Below, piece by piece: positions 44,419-57,222 of a stretch of 64,000 bases of DNA (its first letter is position 1; each line of letters starts with the position of its first letter). The translations under genes were made by a program, and so were the position numbers. Source of the DNA: Triatoma infestans (taxonomy: Eukaryota; Arthropoda; Insecta; Hemiptera; Reduviidae); contig JAAEAF010002565.1 in assembly GCA_011037195.1 (NCBI GenBank), forward strand, positions 1 through 64,000. The letters are read 5' to 3'. Under the pieces are notes generated by a model. The model was not told where the DNA came from, made no database searches, and was given only the letters and a program-made list of their open reading frames with translations.

Positions 44419-47400
44419 AAAACGAAAAATTAATACCAAAAAAAACCGGAGAAGATAGAGAATATTTCTATCAACCTTGGCTCTAATCTGCTCAACGTAG
44501 ACAACTTGTTTATAAAAGATTCAATGAACACCTATAATTTATATAACATTACTAACATAGAGCTAGAATTAATTAGATATTAAAACTTATATATATATTT
44601 AACCAGCAAAATAACCATTTAAGCAACAAAATAAATATTTTATTTAATAAAAGAAGCAAAACAAACAAATAAAATAAGCAAACAAAATATACACAACAAA
44701 TAAAAAAAGAAGCAAACGAATTCAAAACAATAAAATCGCATTACAAAATTAAAATCATTAATTTTAAAATAAAAAGTAGAAATGGTGAAACAAATTCAAC
44801 AATTAAATAAATCTCATAAAACACAAACGAAAAAGCACTACAATCAGAATTATAAATGAAGATTAAACATTTCCTTGAAAACAGAACAAATACGAGAAAA
44901 CCTACTAACTACATATGAAATTAGGTTACCAACTGATCAACAATTTCTACTAATATAATAATTGTTAATGACGAAATCGAAATTAGCCTAAATAAACTGT
45001 ACAGCAATGTAATTACAAAAAATCCCGGAAGATCTGATACCAAATAATCTCAATAACTTTTGATTGATATCTCTTGTCTTTCCTGCAGCGTATTTGGAGC
45101 AAGAAGTCAGGTTTTGAGTCCGGTGATATTGTAGTGGAAGAAAGAAATAGAAAAATAATAGTTTTGGAAAATAGTTTAGTAAAAATGATTTTGTTAAGTT
45201 TAGCAAGTTTAAGTAGTGTATTTTAGTGAAGGAGAAAGAGCCAGCTACTATAATTTAGGTCAGTGCTACCAAGAGACAAAGGGCAAGAAACAGTTAGCAA
45301 CATACCAGAATTATTTGAAAAGATTTGACTATGAAGAGAAGACATTCTTTCAGGACAGTCTGAAACAGACATTCTATCAGAACATTGCCTCAGGAACTGC
45401 TTCAGGAAACTCAGTGCTACTGATAGAGATTAGCATTTATTCTAGATTAACAATTGATTCATAAAATAATAGTTGTGACATTATAAAAGTACTTAAATTC
45501 ACTTAGAGTATATATCTATTTTAAAAAGCGTGTGATCTCTTGATTATTTCTGATACTTCTTTCTTAAACATCTCGTACTTACAAGCTCTTTACAAAACCG
45601 CTCGTGCGACACCAACAACTACTACTACAAACATACAACACATCCACACTAATCACATTTCAATATCATGTACAGTCTTAACCGTCATTATGAGAAAAAG
45701 TGGGACATTACAGTCTTAATAGCAAACCTAATAGCGATGGCATGAAAAATACGAAAGCAATAGGAACCTTTGCGCATGCAAACCACCCAACCACCAAACA
45801 AATTTCACCGAGCTGGCAAGCTTTGGTTGTGTTGTACCAAAAGCAGAATATAAAGAAATGGCGAATTATTTGCTTAATTTCTTTATTGATCAAACTGTCT
45901 TTTTTTAAAAAAAAAGCTTTTTAAATGTTACGTAATATTAACGAGAGAGAGAGAAACGTATAAGCGAGAAAACAATTCCTAGAATCATAGGGTTTTTATT
46001 GTTAAGGATTACTGAATAATAATGGAACAGTTGCAGAAATGTTTGAAATGGGGGATGAGTTTCAAGATATAACTTTGGGTGTATGCTGAACTATAGAATG
46101 AATGAGAGTTAAGGGAGTAGACATTTCACTGGCTAAGTATAGCAGAGAAAAGTCCTTTAAGACCTACTTCTTCCTAAGTCTTATTGAAAATGAGTAAGAA
46201 AATCCTTCCTTCCTCTAGTGTTTTTTTTTTCTGTGTTCCCTGGTTCTTCAGCGTCGTCTTGGAAAAAAATATTCCTTCTATAATTGACTCCAGAGTTTGG
46301 AGAGACTACTTTTTTTGCTTTACTTGCCAGTTTTCCCCCCTAATATTTTCGTGCTTATCACAATGGATTTTATTTGTCAAAACAGGAATTTAAGGAAGCT
46401 TTAAGAAATGGTAATATCCAAGAATCAATACTTCCTTATCAATGGTTAGATAATAATTGAATGAAAAAACAAATTGAAAGACAATGCCAAACTTAATTAA
46501 AGGTTTAATGGATCTTTGGAAGCGACTTTCCAATGTCTACCTGTTCATTATAGTTGTTAGTTTAAAAAATTAAATACCTAAATCTTTCATTTCTTCAGTA
46601 TCTTTCCTGAACAGCCATCCTAGAACTGCTAATGACGTCATAAATTTTTTTTGCTGATCTTTATTTTTCAGTAGTAATACTGCTGATTGGAGAACAAAGT
46701 TATAATCCAAACTCATTACTGCAATGCGGTAGATAGTAATAAAAGTAATCACAATTCTATTGAATAAGTAACAAAAGCTCTCTGTACCGTCTAAATGGTT
46801 TAATTCCATGGTAAAAAAAATTAAAAAGAGTAAAATATACCTATAGGAAAATCAGCTTATATTTAATTAAATTTAATGACCCAATTAAAAAATGTGTGCA
46901 ACAATTATTGCTGAAGTATTTTTTTTTTTTTTTAGATTAGTAAATAATATTTGTATAATTTGGAATTAATTATTAAATAAGATTTTGTTAGCTTTATATT
47001 TTTTTTTTTTTACTAATAACAAACCATCTTTGGGTTTAGAAATGAAGCGTTGATTGTACTATTTTACTAATAAGAGTGCTACCTTTAATCAGCCTGATGA
47101 TACTGTCCTCATCGGCTATTGTAGATAACAGCAACCGTGCTTGACTGCCCGTTGGCCCTGACAAAGTAATTTCCAAAAAAATAAATAAATAAATCTACTG
47201 AGAAATAATTTCACGACTTTTTCTTAATGCAGTTATTGACTAATCTAATTGACAAAGTTTCTTGAAACTTTGGGTAAAATCACTGTAAGAACCAGCCGCT
47301 TTTACCCATTACTGGGTGGTGAAGTCGTTGAATCTTGATCGCCCAGAACCTGATTTCTTTTTTAGACCTTATTACCAATGTTAAATTTTTTTAATATAAA

Positions 47401-47430
47401 AGCCGAGAGTACGCTGATCCAGGAGGACTA
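44415..47430. other. Duplicated unique sequence, no recognised gene (unit 1)
   Basis: Holds short frames, for example 45216-45464 (82 residues, YQETKGKKQLATYQNYLK...), which is interrupted by an extra base in unit 2 near 51122, arguing against a conserved gene. Small GA repeats near 45940. Nothing is assignable. Confidence 0.45.
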
Positions 47431-47860
47431 ATTGTTGTAGGGAATTATTGCACTGCGACCTGAAAGATCTATTGTGCCCCCCCGGAGCTTTCTCCAATGA
47501 ACAGGCGGCCTCCAAGCAGCGTTCTCTAGCTACAGACAACACTACCCATCACCGGACAGTGAGTTGTAGAAGCTCCTAAGAAGGAAAAATTTAAGTGCAG
47601 CATGCGAGATTCGAAGCAGCATGCGGGACCTCCACGTTGCTTGTCTAGCGCGCTACCAATCCCTTCCTTCTCCCTTGGCATTCGCCAATTGGCTAGAGAC
47701 GGAGACCCTAATTTGTGTACTGTGTTTGTCCTTGCTGTAAAGTGTAGAGTGTATGTAGTTTAAGTGTATTGTGTATTGTTCTGATGAAGTGCATGTAATA
47801 CTGAGCTATAGTAACCCGTAGGGTCGCTCCTCCCCAAGTAACTGCAAGCAACTTGCGGGC
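47431..47860 (-). mobile_element. SINE family S, long form, in duplication unit 1
   Basis: The reverse complement shows, 5' to 3', a leader of about 200 bp (GCCCGCAAG...TTACTTGGGGAG), a degenerate tRNA-like region (plus-strand GATTCGAAGCAGCATGCGGGACC...TAGCGCGCTACCAATCCC), and a body shared with the 57223-57462 SINE (CCGGACAGTG, ACAACACT, CTTCTTAGGAGC...). Polymerase III box B is damaged. Non-autonomous; amplification would depend on LINE machinery. Confidence 0.65.
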
Positions 47861-47944
47861 ATCAAGGAGGACAAATTGATATGAGTAAAATCGGTTTTAC
47901 GAAGAGTATACGCTTAGCTTCAGTAGCTATTCACTTTTTACTTT

Positions 47945-48552
47945 CTCCTAAGGTGAAGTATTGTAGAGGAAGTATTGTAATCGTGTCAAATTTTCAATAT
48001 CGAGTTTTCACTGGAAATATCCGTTTTGAGGTCCCCTGAGTCAAAAAAGAGGGTTTTATCAAATGTTCCTTGTGTGTGTGTGGGTGTATGTGAACAGCAT
48101 AGTTCAAAAACGAAAAATCGTAGAAAGTTCAAATGTAATATTCAGTTCAGGTATACCATGGAATCTGGCATTAGGTTATCTGTCAAATTCCTCAACCGGA
48201 AGTACCACTTTACTGAATTTTTTTTTTTTTTTTTTACTTCATTGCAATTTTGCTCAATAATGGCTCCGTCGATTTTCTTCAAATTCTCATATCAATTACA
48301 CATCCTAAGAACTAAAACTTTTATTTAAATAATTTCTGTGAAAAAATTCATTTAAGGGCATTTTTGAAGGAGAGGTGGGGTTAAGTTTTCCACTAAAGTG
48401 CTATTTTAGTTTACTATATAATTCTGTGATCTAAATAATATTAATTAGAATTAAATATGTTGCAGAAATTCCGAGTTTGAAAAAAAATCGGATTTCCGGA
48501 AGTGCGACTTATTTGAAATATATTTTTCAGTTTTCTAGTATTTTCTCAAAAA
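47945..48552 (+). repeat. Family R segment at the end of unit 1
   Basis: GAGGAAGTATTGTAATCGTGTC (about 47968), TTTTGAGGTCCCCTGAGTCAAAAAA, CTCAACCGGAAGTACCACTTTACTGAA (48190) and CCGGAAGTGCGACTTATTTGAAA (48497), about 300 bp apart. It ends abruptly at the duplication junction 48552/48553 in the middle of a monomer. Confidence 0.75.
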
Positions 48553-49504
48553 TTGGGCATCTGCTAGTGAAGGCTTTCCTTCTCTCTGTTACTCTCTAGT
48601 ACTCTGTCTTTCTCTTCCATAAATAAAACGTAATGATTGGGGTTTTCGACCGTTTTTTTTTTTTTATTTGTCCCTTTTTATCTATTGATAGCCAATTCTC
48701 TATTTTTTTTTTTTTTATTCTATGGAGTTGATGACGTACAAATATTAATGTATCCATTCTACAATATTTGGAATTCTGCCAATATGAAAAAGATTATTGT
48801 AATATAGGAAATATAAAAATTTAAAGAGAACTGAAAAATATACATTTTCTAGTGAGTATCATTGTTTTGAACTCGTATATTTAAATATCTGTATTTGAGT
48901 GCTTGTTTTTATTATTTATAGAAGTTGTTCTATAGTTGATTTTTTTCTGTATTTATTGTTTCAGTCTGTTGGAGGTTGTTTTTTATTTAGTTATTTTTAT
49001 TTGGTTTTTATTACAAACACCATTTTCCCCATTGGTTAATGTTATTGTCTAAAATGTTTGCTGGCAAGTTTTGTATTTAATTGCCATTTTAAAAGTCTGT
49101 TTTTTTGTGTATATGTCTCTGCGTGAAAGTAAAATCCATGGTGGTTAATTTAATATGCAGACCAGTATTTCCTCATCGTATTGGTTTGCATTTGTGGAGG
49201 GTTCTGTGTTTTTAGGTGTGTGTTTTCAGAGAGAGATGATTTTTGATCGTTTAGGGAAGTTAGCCGACACCCGAGTATAAACTGAAAGCCCCACAACTAC
49301 TGAACCCATTTCTGCGGTTACTTTTAGGATTCGATGGAATAATGATTGTATATGTCCGGAATATCCGTGTTACTGATGTTTTTTTTTTATCTCCCTAACA
49401 ATTTAGGATATGATTCTTTCTAACTAATGAGTGCACAGATTGAAAAACCATGCGTTTACAAAATGAATACTGTGACTAATCAGCAGTTATCATAATATGT
49501 TTGT

Positions 49505-49515
49505 ATGGTAATAGC
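49505..49515. other. Empty target site matching the unit 1 LINE insertion
   Basis: ATGGTAATAGC occurs once here, with flanks identical to both sides of the unit 1 insertion. It fixes the insertion boundaries and shows that the LINE arrived after the duplication (or was lost precisely from this unit, which is less likely). Confidence 0.9.
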
Positions 49516-50161
49516 ACCTCAATGAATGGACGTACACAGAACGTGCTTAATGCGATCTCAAACAAAAATCACGTGATGATAACAAACTGAACAATATTAC
49601 CTTCCTAAATTTCTGTCATGAACCCTGTGAACAGATTTTGAACTCAATAGACGACGAGCTCTCTATTTTTATTTTCTTTGGAAATCTGAATAAATCAGTT
49701 GATTCTCACTAACCTTACATGTTTTCTTTCTTCGGCTAGATTTCTGAATGCCAGTGTTTTGAGAATGTGACGTCAAAAATTATAAGGAATGATTGCACTA
49801 CCTTGTGTGGTTTTTAAACCTACACATTAATACACATTTACCATTAATAATCACCTGTGGTTAATACATATTAGAAGCATTGAAAGAATTCTAAATTTGA
49901 AAAAAACCGTTTACTTTACTGAAATAAATTTTTTGAATTTCTTTTGAAAAAGTATTTTCTTCAAAATTGAAAACATACAGATAAACCTATCACTTTTATT
50001 TAAACATTTTTCTGAAATTGATATAAAATCCGGTAAAGGAATTAGAGAATGAAAATGAACATTTTATATCAACAAATTAATAGCCCGCTCTGACGGAAAT
50101 AAAGATGAAGTTATAAATAACCGAAATTTAAGATGGTATAATTTACAGAAAGAAATTTATG

Positions 50162-50163
<2 letters not shown>

Positions 50164-50206
<43 letters not shown>
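50164..50206. repeat. Poly-A tract in unit 2
   Basis: Counterpart of 44372-44414, same length within one base by eye. Sequence from here to about 53145 repeats unit 1 and contains no gene that I recognise. Confidence 0.9.
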
Positions 50207-50210
<4 letters not shown>

Positions 50211-53145
50211 AAAACGAAAAATTAATACCAAAAAAAACCGGAGAAGATAGAGAATATTTCTATCAACCTTGGCTCTAATCTGCTCAACGTAGACAACTTG
50301 TTTATAAAAGATTCAATGAACACCTATAATTTATATAACATTACTAACATAGAGCTAGAATTAATTAGATATTAAAACTTATATATATATTTAACCAGCA
50401 AAATAACCATTTAAGCAACAAAATAAATATTTTATTTAATAAAAGAAGCAAAACAAACAAATAAAATAAGCAAACAAAATATACACAACAAATAAAAAAA
50501 GAAGCAAACGAATTCAAAACAACAAAATCGCATTACAAAATTCAAATCATTAATTTTAAAACAAAACTTTAGAAATGGTAACACAAATTCAACAATTAAA
50601 TAAATCACACGAAACACAAACGAAAAAGCACTACAATCAGAATTATAAATGAAGATTAAACATTTCCTTGAAAACAGAACAAATACGAGAAAACCTACTA
50701 ACTACATATGAAATTAGGTTACCAACTGGTCAACAATTTCAACTAATATAATAATTGTTAATGACGAAATCGAAATTAGCCTAAATAAACTGTACAGCAA
50801 TGTAATTACACAAAATCCCGGAAGATCTGATACCAAATAATCTCAATAACTTTTGATTGATATCTCCTGGTCTTTCCTGCAGCGTATTTGGAGCAAGAAG
50901 TCAGGTTTTGAGTCCGGTGATATTGTAGTGGAAGAAAGAAATAGAAAAATAATAGTTTTGGAAAATAGTTTAGTAAAAATAATTTTGTTAATTTGAGCAA
51001 GTTTAAGTAGTGTATTTTAGTGAAGGGGAAAGAGCCAGGTACTATAATTTAGGTCAGTGCTACCAAGAGACAAAGGGCAAGAAACAGTTAGCAACATACC
51101 AGAATTATTTGAAAAGATTTGAACTATGAAGAGAAGACATTCTTTCAGGACAGTCTGAAACAGACATTCTATCAGAACATTGCCTCAGGAATTGCTTCAG
51201 GAAACTCAGTGCTACTGATGGAGATTAGCATTTATTCTAGATTAACAATTGATTTATAAAATAATAGTTGTGACATTATAAAAGTACTTAAATTCCTATT
51301 TTATTCTATTTTAAAAAGCAGTGTGATCTCTTGATTATTTCTGATACTTCTTTCTTAAACATATATACTTACAAGCTCTTTACAAAACCGCTCGTGCGAC
51401 ACCAACAACTACTACTACAAACATACAACACATCCACACTAATCACATTTCAATATCATGTACAGTCTTAACCGTCATTATGAGAAAAAGTGGGACATTA
51501 CAGTCTTAATAGCAAACCTAATAGCGATGGCATGAAAAATACGAAAGCAATAGGAACCTTTGCGCATGCAAACCACCCAACCACCAAACAAATTTCACCG
51601 AGCTGGCAAGCTTGTGTTGTACCAAAGGCTGAATATAAAGAAATGGCGAATTATTTGCTTAATTTCTTTATTGATCAAACTGTCTTTTTTTTAAAAAAAA
51701 GCTCTTTAAATGTTACGTAATATTAACGAGAGAGAGAGAAACGTATAAGCGAGAAAACAATTCCTAGAATCATAGGGTTTTTATTGTTAAGGATTACTGA
51801 ATAGTAATGGAACAGTTGCAGAAATGTTTGAAATGGGGGATGAGTTTCAAGATATAACTTTGGGTGTATGCTGAACTATAGAATGAATGAGAGTTAAGGG
51901 AGTAGACATTTCACTGGCTAAGTATAGCAGAGAAAAGTCCTTTAAGACCTACTTCTTCCTAAGTCTTATTGAAAATGAGTAAGAAAATCCTTCCTTCCTC
52001 TAGTGTTTTTTTTTTCTGTGTTCCCTGGTTCTTCAGCGTCGTCTTGGAAAAAAATATTCCTTCTATAATTGACTCCAGAGTTTGGAGAGACTACTTATTT
52101 TGCTTTTTTTTTGCTTTACTTGCCAGTTTTCCCCCCTAATATTTTCGTGCTTATCACAATGGATTTTATTTGTCAAAACAGGAATTTAAGGAAGCTTTAA
52201 GAAATGGTAATATCCAAGAATCAATACTTCCTTATCAATGGTTAGATAATAATTGAATGAAAAAACAAATTGAAAGACAATGCCAAACTTAATTAAAAGT
52301 TTAATGGATCTTTGGAAGCGACTTTCCAATGTCTACCTGTTCATTATAGTTGTTAGTTTAAAAAATTAAATACCTAAATCTTTAATTTCTTCAGTATCTT
52401 TCCTGAACAGCCATCCTAGAACTGCTAATGACGTCATAAAATTTTTTTGCTGATCTTTATTTTTCAGTAGTAATACTGCTGATTGGAGAACAAAGTTATA
52501 ATCCAAACTCATTACTGCAATGCGGTAGATAGTAATAAAAGTAATCACAATTCTATTGAATAAGTAACAAAAGCTCTCTGTACCGTCTAAATGGTTTAAT
52601 TCCTTGGTAAAAAAAATTAAAAAGAGTAAAATATACCTATAGGAAAATCAGCTTATATTTAATTAAATTTAATGACCCAATTAAATGTGTGCAACAATTA
52701 TTGCTGAAGTATTTTTTTTTTTTTACTAATAACAAACCATCTTTGGGTTTAGAAAGGAAGCGTTGATTGTACTATTTTACTAATAAGAGTGCTGCCTTTA
52801 ATCAGCCTGATGATACTGTCCTCATCGGCTATTGTAGGTAACAGCAACCGTGCTTGACTGCCCGTTGGCCCTGACAAAGTAATTTCCAAAAAATAAATAA
52901 ATAAATCTACTGAGAAATAATTTCACGACTTTTTCTTAATGCAGTTATTGACTAATCTAATTGACAAAGTTTCTTGAAACTTTGGGTAAAATCACTGTAA
53001 GAACCAGCCCCCACTCTTGCCCATTACTGGGTGGTGGAGTCGTTGAATCTTGATCGCCCAGAACCTGATTTCTTTTTTAGATCTTATTACCAATGTTAAA
53101 TTTTTTGAATATAAAAGCCGAGAGTACGCTGATCCAGGAGGACTA

Positions 53146-53571
53146 ATTGTTGTAGGGAATTATTGCACTGCGACCTGAAAGATCTATTGTGCCCCCCCGG
53201 AGCTTTCTCCAATGAACAGGCGGCGTCCAAGCAGCGTTCTCTAGCTACAGACAACACTACCCATCACCGGACAGTGAGTTGTAGAAGCTCCTAAGAAGGA
53301 AAAATTTAAGTGCAGCATGCGAGATTCGAAGCAGCATGCGGGACGTTGCTTCTCTAGCGCGCTACCAATCCCTTCCTTCTCCCTTGGCATTCGCCAATTG
53401 GCTAGAGACGGAGACCCTAGTTTGTGTACTGTGTTTGTGTAAAGTGTAGAGTGTATGTAGTTTAAGTGTATTGTGTACTGTTCTGATGAAGTGCATGTAA
53501 TACTGAGCTGTAGTAACCCGTAGGGTCGCTCCTCCCCAAGTAACTGCAAGCAACAGTTACCCCTTGCGGGC
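53146..53571 (-). mobile_element. SINE family S, long form, in duplication unit 2
   Basis: Duplicated copy of 47431-47860. It retains the same tRNA-like remnant and leader, with a few small deletions (for example, part of the CCTCCACGTTGCTTG segment) and an extra CAGTTACCC near 53554. Confidence 0.65.
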
Positions 53572-53659
53572 ATTAAGGAGGACAACTTACCCTTCGATTT
53601 TACGAAGAGTATACGCTTGGCTTCAGTAGCTATTCACTTTTTACTTTCTCTTACGCCAA

Positions 53660-54330
53660 GTAAGAGGAAGTATTGTAAAGGTGTCAAATTTTCAATATCG
53701 AGTTTTCACTGGAAATATACGTTTTGAGGTCCCCTGAGTCAAAAAAAGTGGTTTTTATCAAATGGTCTGTCTGTATGTGCACACATAGCTCAAAAACGAA
53801 AAATCGTAGAAAGTTCAAACTTAATATTCTGTATAGGTATCACCATGGGTCAAAATTCCTCAACCGGAAGTACCACTTTACTGAATATTTTTTTTTTTTT
53901 TACTTTCTTACAATTTTCTTCAAACTTTCTCATATTAATTACACATCCTAAGATCTACAACTTTTATTTAAATCATTTCTCTGAAAAAATTCATTTAAGG
54001 GCACTTTTGAAGGAGAGGTGGGGTTATGTTTTCCACTAAAGTGCCATTTTAATTTACTATACAATTCTGTGATCTAAATAATAATATGTTACGGAAATTC
54101 CGAGTTTGAAAAATCGGATGTCCGGAAGTGCGTTTTTACTTGAAATATATTTTTCAGTTTTCTAGGATTTTCTCATAACGGCAACAACGATTTTCTTTTA
54201 AACTAAGTATGTGAACAACACATATAAACAGCAACAACGTTTATTTGAAACATTTCTCCTGGTTAAGTCATTTAAGGGGAGATTTTGAAGAGGGAAGGGG
54301 TTATGTTTTTCTCGACATATTGTTTTTTTT
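53660..54330 (+). repeat. Family R copy spanning the end of unit 2
   Basis: Starts GAGGAAGTATTGTAAAGGTGTC and has monomer marks CCGGAAGTACCACTTTACTG (about 53863) and CCGGAAGTGCGTTTTTACTT (about 54122). Sequence beyond 54174 (CGGCAACAACGATTTTCTTTTAAACT...) continues family R beyond the duplicated part. Confidence 0.7.
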
Positions 54331-55777
54331 TTTCAGCAATGACGTAAAATTAATAATTTATCGTCAGACAATCATCTGTAAGAGCTCACAATTAAAGTGA
54401 TTATTTGTAGGGAACATAATATAAATAGAAAGGAACACTCTACAAAGTTAAAAGATTAATAATAATATTGTGTTTTTAAACATCAGACGTTTGTGTGCAT
54501 AGGTATTAAAATTAATATGAATGTTGAAGATGTCAGTGAAATGTTGTAGGTATTGTTAGGCTGCGGGATAAACGTAGAGATGCCTGTAGAAATGGTTAGT
54601 CCCACTTCCCTCTATCGGGAAAAAATACGAGGAAAAGTAAATGAAGTTGAAAGACTACGTAAAATACTAGCCTCTCGGATAGGCGTTTTTTTTTTCTTCT
54701 GTATTTCCTGCAATGCAGTATTACTTATTGCCGAACCTTGTTCATTTAAACAGATAGACGCAATTCTACGCCAAAACTATAAACCTAAGAAAATTGTAAA
54801 CACACTGGAATAGAGAATCAGGGTTGGGAGTGAGTAAGAGAAAGACAGTATGAAAGGAAAGCAGAAGATAGCTAGTAAAAAGTTGTCTGTCTGTATATAT
54901 ATATATATACGCTGTGCTATTGACTGGTTATATATGGAGAGCTCTCTGCTGGCTCGTAAAATTTTTTATAAACACTACTTGCCAAAACGGTTCCTCTCCA
55001 GACTCGCACCACTACTACATCCGAACACTAACGTTCCATTACCATTTTATGGGGGTATAAACTTTTTTTTTTTCTTTTGTGATCTTACTGTCATAAATAA
55101 GATTTCATCACTGGGTCCGCCATGCCCTCAAACATTACAGATTTTTTTTTTTTTTTTTAGACTTCTTTACATTTTCTGTTTTAAATTAATAAAATAGAAT
55201 TTTAAAACTATAATAATTTTTTTTTATTTAAGTACAATATAATCGGATAATAATTTTTTATTTTAACTATGTAAGATTAAATTTTCATTTGCAAATTTTT
55301 TTATTACTGAGAAAGGACCCAATACGCATATTCAACCAAAAAAAATTTTTTTCTCTAGATGAAAGATAAACTGTCCGTAATTTATTCAAACTACGATCAA
55401 AATAATTCTTTATATACCATTGGATTCGTGCTCATGCATTTTCAGTAGCATTGAATCTCAATTCAATAATATGAACAGCTTATAATATTTTAGAAAATAT
55501 TATTTAAAAAAAAATATCAAATAAGTTAAATCATTTTTGGTAATAGTTTGCGTTGATCTTCTTCCAGAGGATGTAATATGGCAAAAGCTGCCGCCATTTG
55601 TAATACGTATACTAATAAATAATGTGTTGAGCGAAATGTATTATGCATGTGTCTGATAGTTGGTTTGGAGAGTGGATTGTTATTGAGAGGTAAAACAACA
55701 TTATTCATCTAATAAATAAGTCGATTTGTGGCAGTAATTTTTATGAAAAACAGAGTCATTCAATAAGTAAATAGATG
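54331..55777. other. Unassigned region with short frames
   Basis: Plus-strand frames at 54553-54813 (86 residues; a helical KVNEVERLRKILASRIG segment) and 54850-55197 are not assignable and contain runs of F encoded by poly-T. TA run near 54896-54908. I regard a real gene here as unlikely. Confidence 0.35.
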
Positions 55778-57017
55778 GGGTCAAGGGGTTTCTCCAGTTG
55801 GTGGGGATACCCCAGGGTGAATAGCAGGCCTCACCTTCTATTCATCAGGACCATCCGAGCGCAGCATTTAGTATTACTGCATCCTTCTCGAGGTGACCCT
55901 GTTTGTTACAAAACTCGGCGGATCTAGACCTGGACGTCGATAAAAGTCCCCGGCGGAATAGGTGTACCCGTCGGTCATCCGGGGCGGTGTCCCTGGGGGC
56001 AGCCTCGGAGATGCACCTCCCCTCAAAACAGGGTGTTATGCGTACCGTGCCCAAGGAGGTTTGCAGCCGGGGGGTAATACAGGCTGTATCATAACGGTGC
56101 CTCTCTAAACCGGGCCAAATCAGGGAGTAATAAATGGCCTTGCTGTGTCATGCGGGGCTCTGACACAGTCGACTCAAGAATTCCCCAGCTACTCGTGGGA
56201 TCAGCCATGGAAGAATTTAAGAAAACCGAAGAATGGTAGAAGGAAGAAAGGAAAAAGAAGAAAAGGAAGAACGGGCGGGCAGGCACCGCCGTACCACCAA
56301 CTGCAGTCCAGAACATAAAGGAGCTCGCTCCTAGTGAGATGGATGTGCGGGTGGTACCTAGTACAAGTGGGATGAGCACTGCTCATCAAGTTGTGCATGC
56401 ACAAATGGAGAAGCGGACAGTAACCGCTGTTGTGCATGCTGAGCATCGGACCCCTCAGGAGCAAGCTCCCAGGGGAAACGAAGGAACTGCTGGACTGGTA
56501 CCACCAGAACGAGCGGTGCTCATCAGGTGGACCAGTCTCAGATGGGCAAGAAGGACGAGGAAGGGAGCAAGAAGGCTCCAGCTCATCCTCGTGGTGCAGG
56601 TAAGATGGTGGAGGCACCGGGAAGGAAAAAGCTCCTCAAGTGGAAGAAGAGGACGCTGCCGCTACCGCGATACCGCGGGAGGATTGTCCCCCGGAGAAGG
56701 CCCAACGAAGGGAGAGCCTGGGAGATGTGGATCTCTCGTCTCTCAGGGTAATGCAGATTCTGTGGAGAAGTGGAAGAAACTCCGATACATCTCCTCACGG
56801 ACTGTGATGCCGTCATTCAAAGAAGATTCAATAGTCTGGGTTGTTACCACATAGCGGAGGAAGAAATACCCACCCTAGAACCTTCCAGGATCCTGGGATT
56901 TCTCAGGGAGCTAAACCTGGAGAGGGTGCTATAGATGAGCTAGGCACCAGAGGGGGGTACAATAGATCAAACATAAAATGGTCGCGGTACAGAACCCTCA
57001 AAAACAAAACAAACAAA
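55778..57017 (+). mobile_element. GC-rich non-LTR-like retroposon with ORF1-like frames and A-rich tail
   Basis: AAGTAAATAGATG (55765-55777) and AAGTAGATAGATG (57018-57030) flank the block as a 13-bp target-site duplication with one mismatch. The 1,240-bp insert is strikingly GC-rich in an AT-rich setting, starts with GGGTCAAGGGG, holds a leader with CCGGGCCAAATCAGGGAGTAATAAATGG, then lysine/arginine-rich overlapping frames, and ends in an A/C-rich tail (56998-57017). No reverse transcriptase is present. Read as an internally deleted or ORF1-only, non-autonomous element; the clade is unknown. Confidence 0.65.
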
Positions 57018-57020
57018 AAG
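56207..57020 (+). pseudogene. ORF1-like basic, Ser/Pro-rich frames
   Basis: An ATG at 56207 begins MEEFKKTEEW then a stop; the following frame continues to 56854 and an overlapping frame (56527-56751) reads QMGKKDEEGSKKAPAHPRGAG. Charged, low-complexity composition fits an ORF1 (nucleic-acid-binding protein) of a LINE. The frames are broken by indels and no zinc knuckle is visible, so the identification is tentative. Confidence 0.35.
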
Positions 57021-57222
57021 TAGATAGATGTTACGGTGTGGTTAAGTAGATATGTAGATGTGGTTATATCTACGGTTTTTATGATATAGTTATTCTACAT
57101 ATCTTATTAGTTAGATATGATTATAAAGTCAAATCTTCAGATATGATTATAAAGTCAAATCTGTTTAAACGATACATTAGGGCTCCGTTAGGCATCAGTA
57201 ATAATAATAAAAAGAATAATAG

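Larger units (their letters stand above)
41751..48552 (+). repeat. Segmental tandem duplication, unit 1
   Basis: From TTGGGCATCTGCTAGTG onward the sequence is repeated, nearly identical, from 48553. Unit 1 is 6,802 bp and includes a 1,000-bp LINE absent from unit 2, a poly-A tract (44372-44414), a minus-strand SINE (47431-47860) and a family-R segment (from about 47945) that ends exactly at the junction. About 70 bp near 46935-47005 is present only in this unit. Confidence 0.9.
48553..54174 (+). repeat. Segmental tandem duplication, unit 2
   Basis: Direct copy of unit 1, without the 1,000-bp LINE. Differences are scattered single-base changes and small indels, for example missing bases near 52688-52720 relative to unit 1. 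The matching sequence ends within family R at about 54174, where unit 1 runs into the junction instead. Confidence 0.9.

Noticed and set aside
45216..45464. 82-codon frame as a conserved gene in the duplicated unit
   Set aside because: The unit 2 counterpart is frameshifted by an extra base, although the surrounding sequence is nearly identical; no family is recognised.
54850..55197. 115-codon plus-strand frame
   Set aside because: Contains phenylalanine runs from poly-T tracts and a TA-repeat-encoded stretch; no supported similarity.
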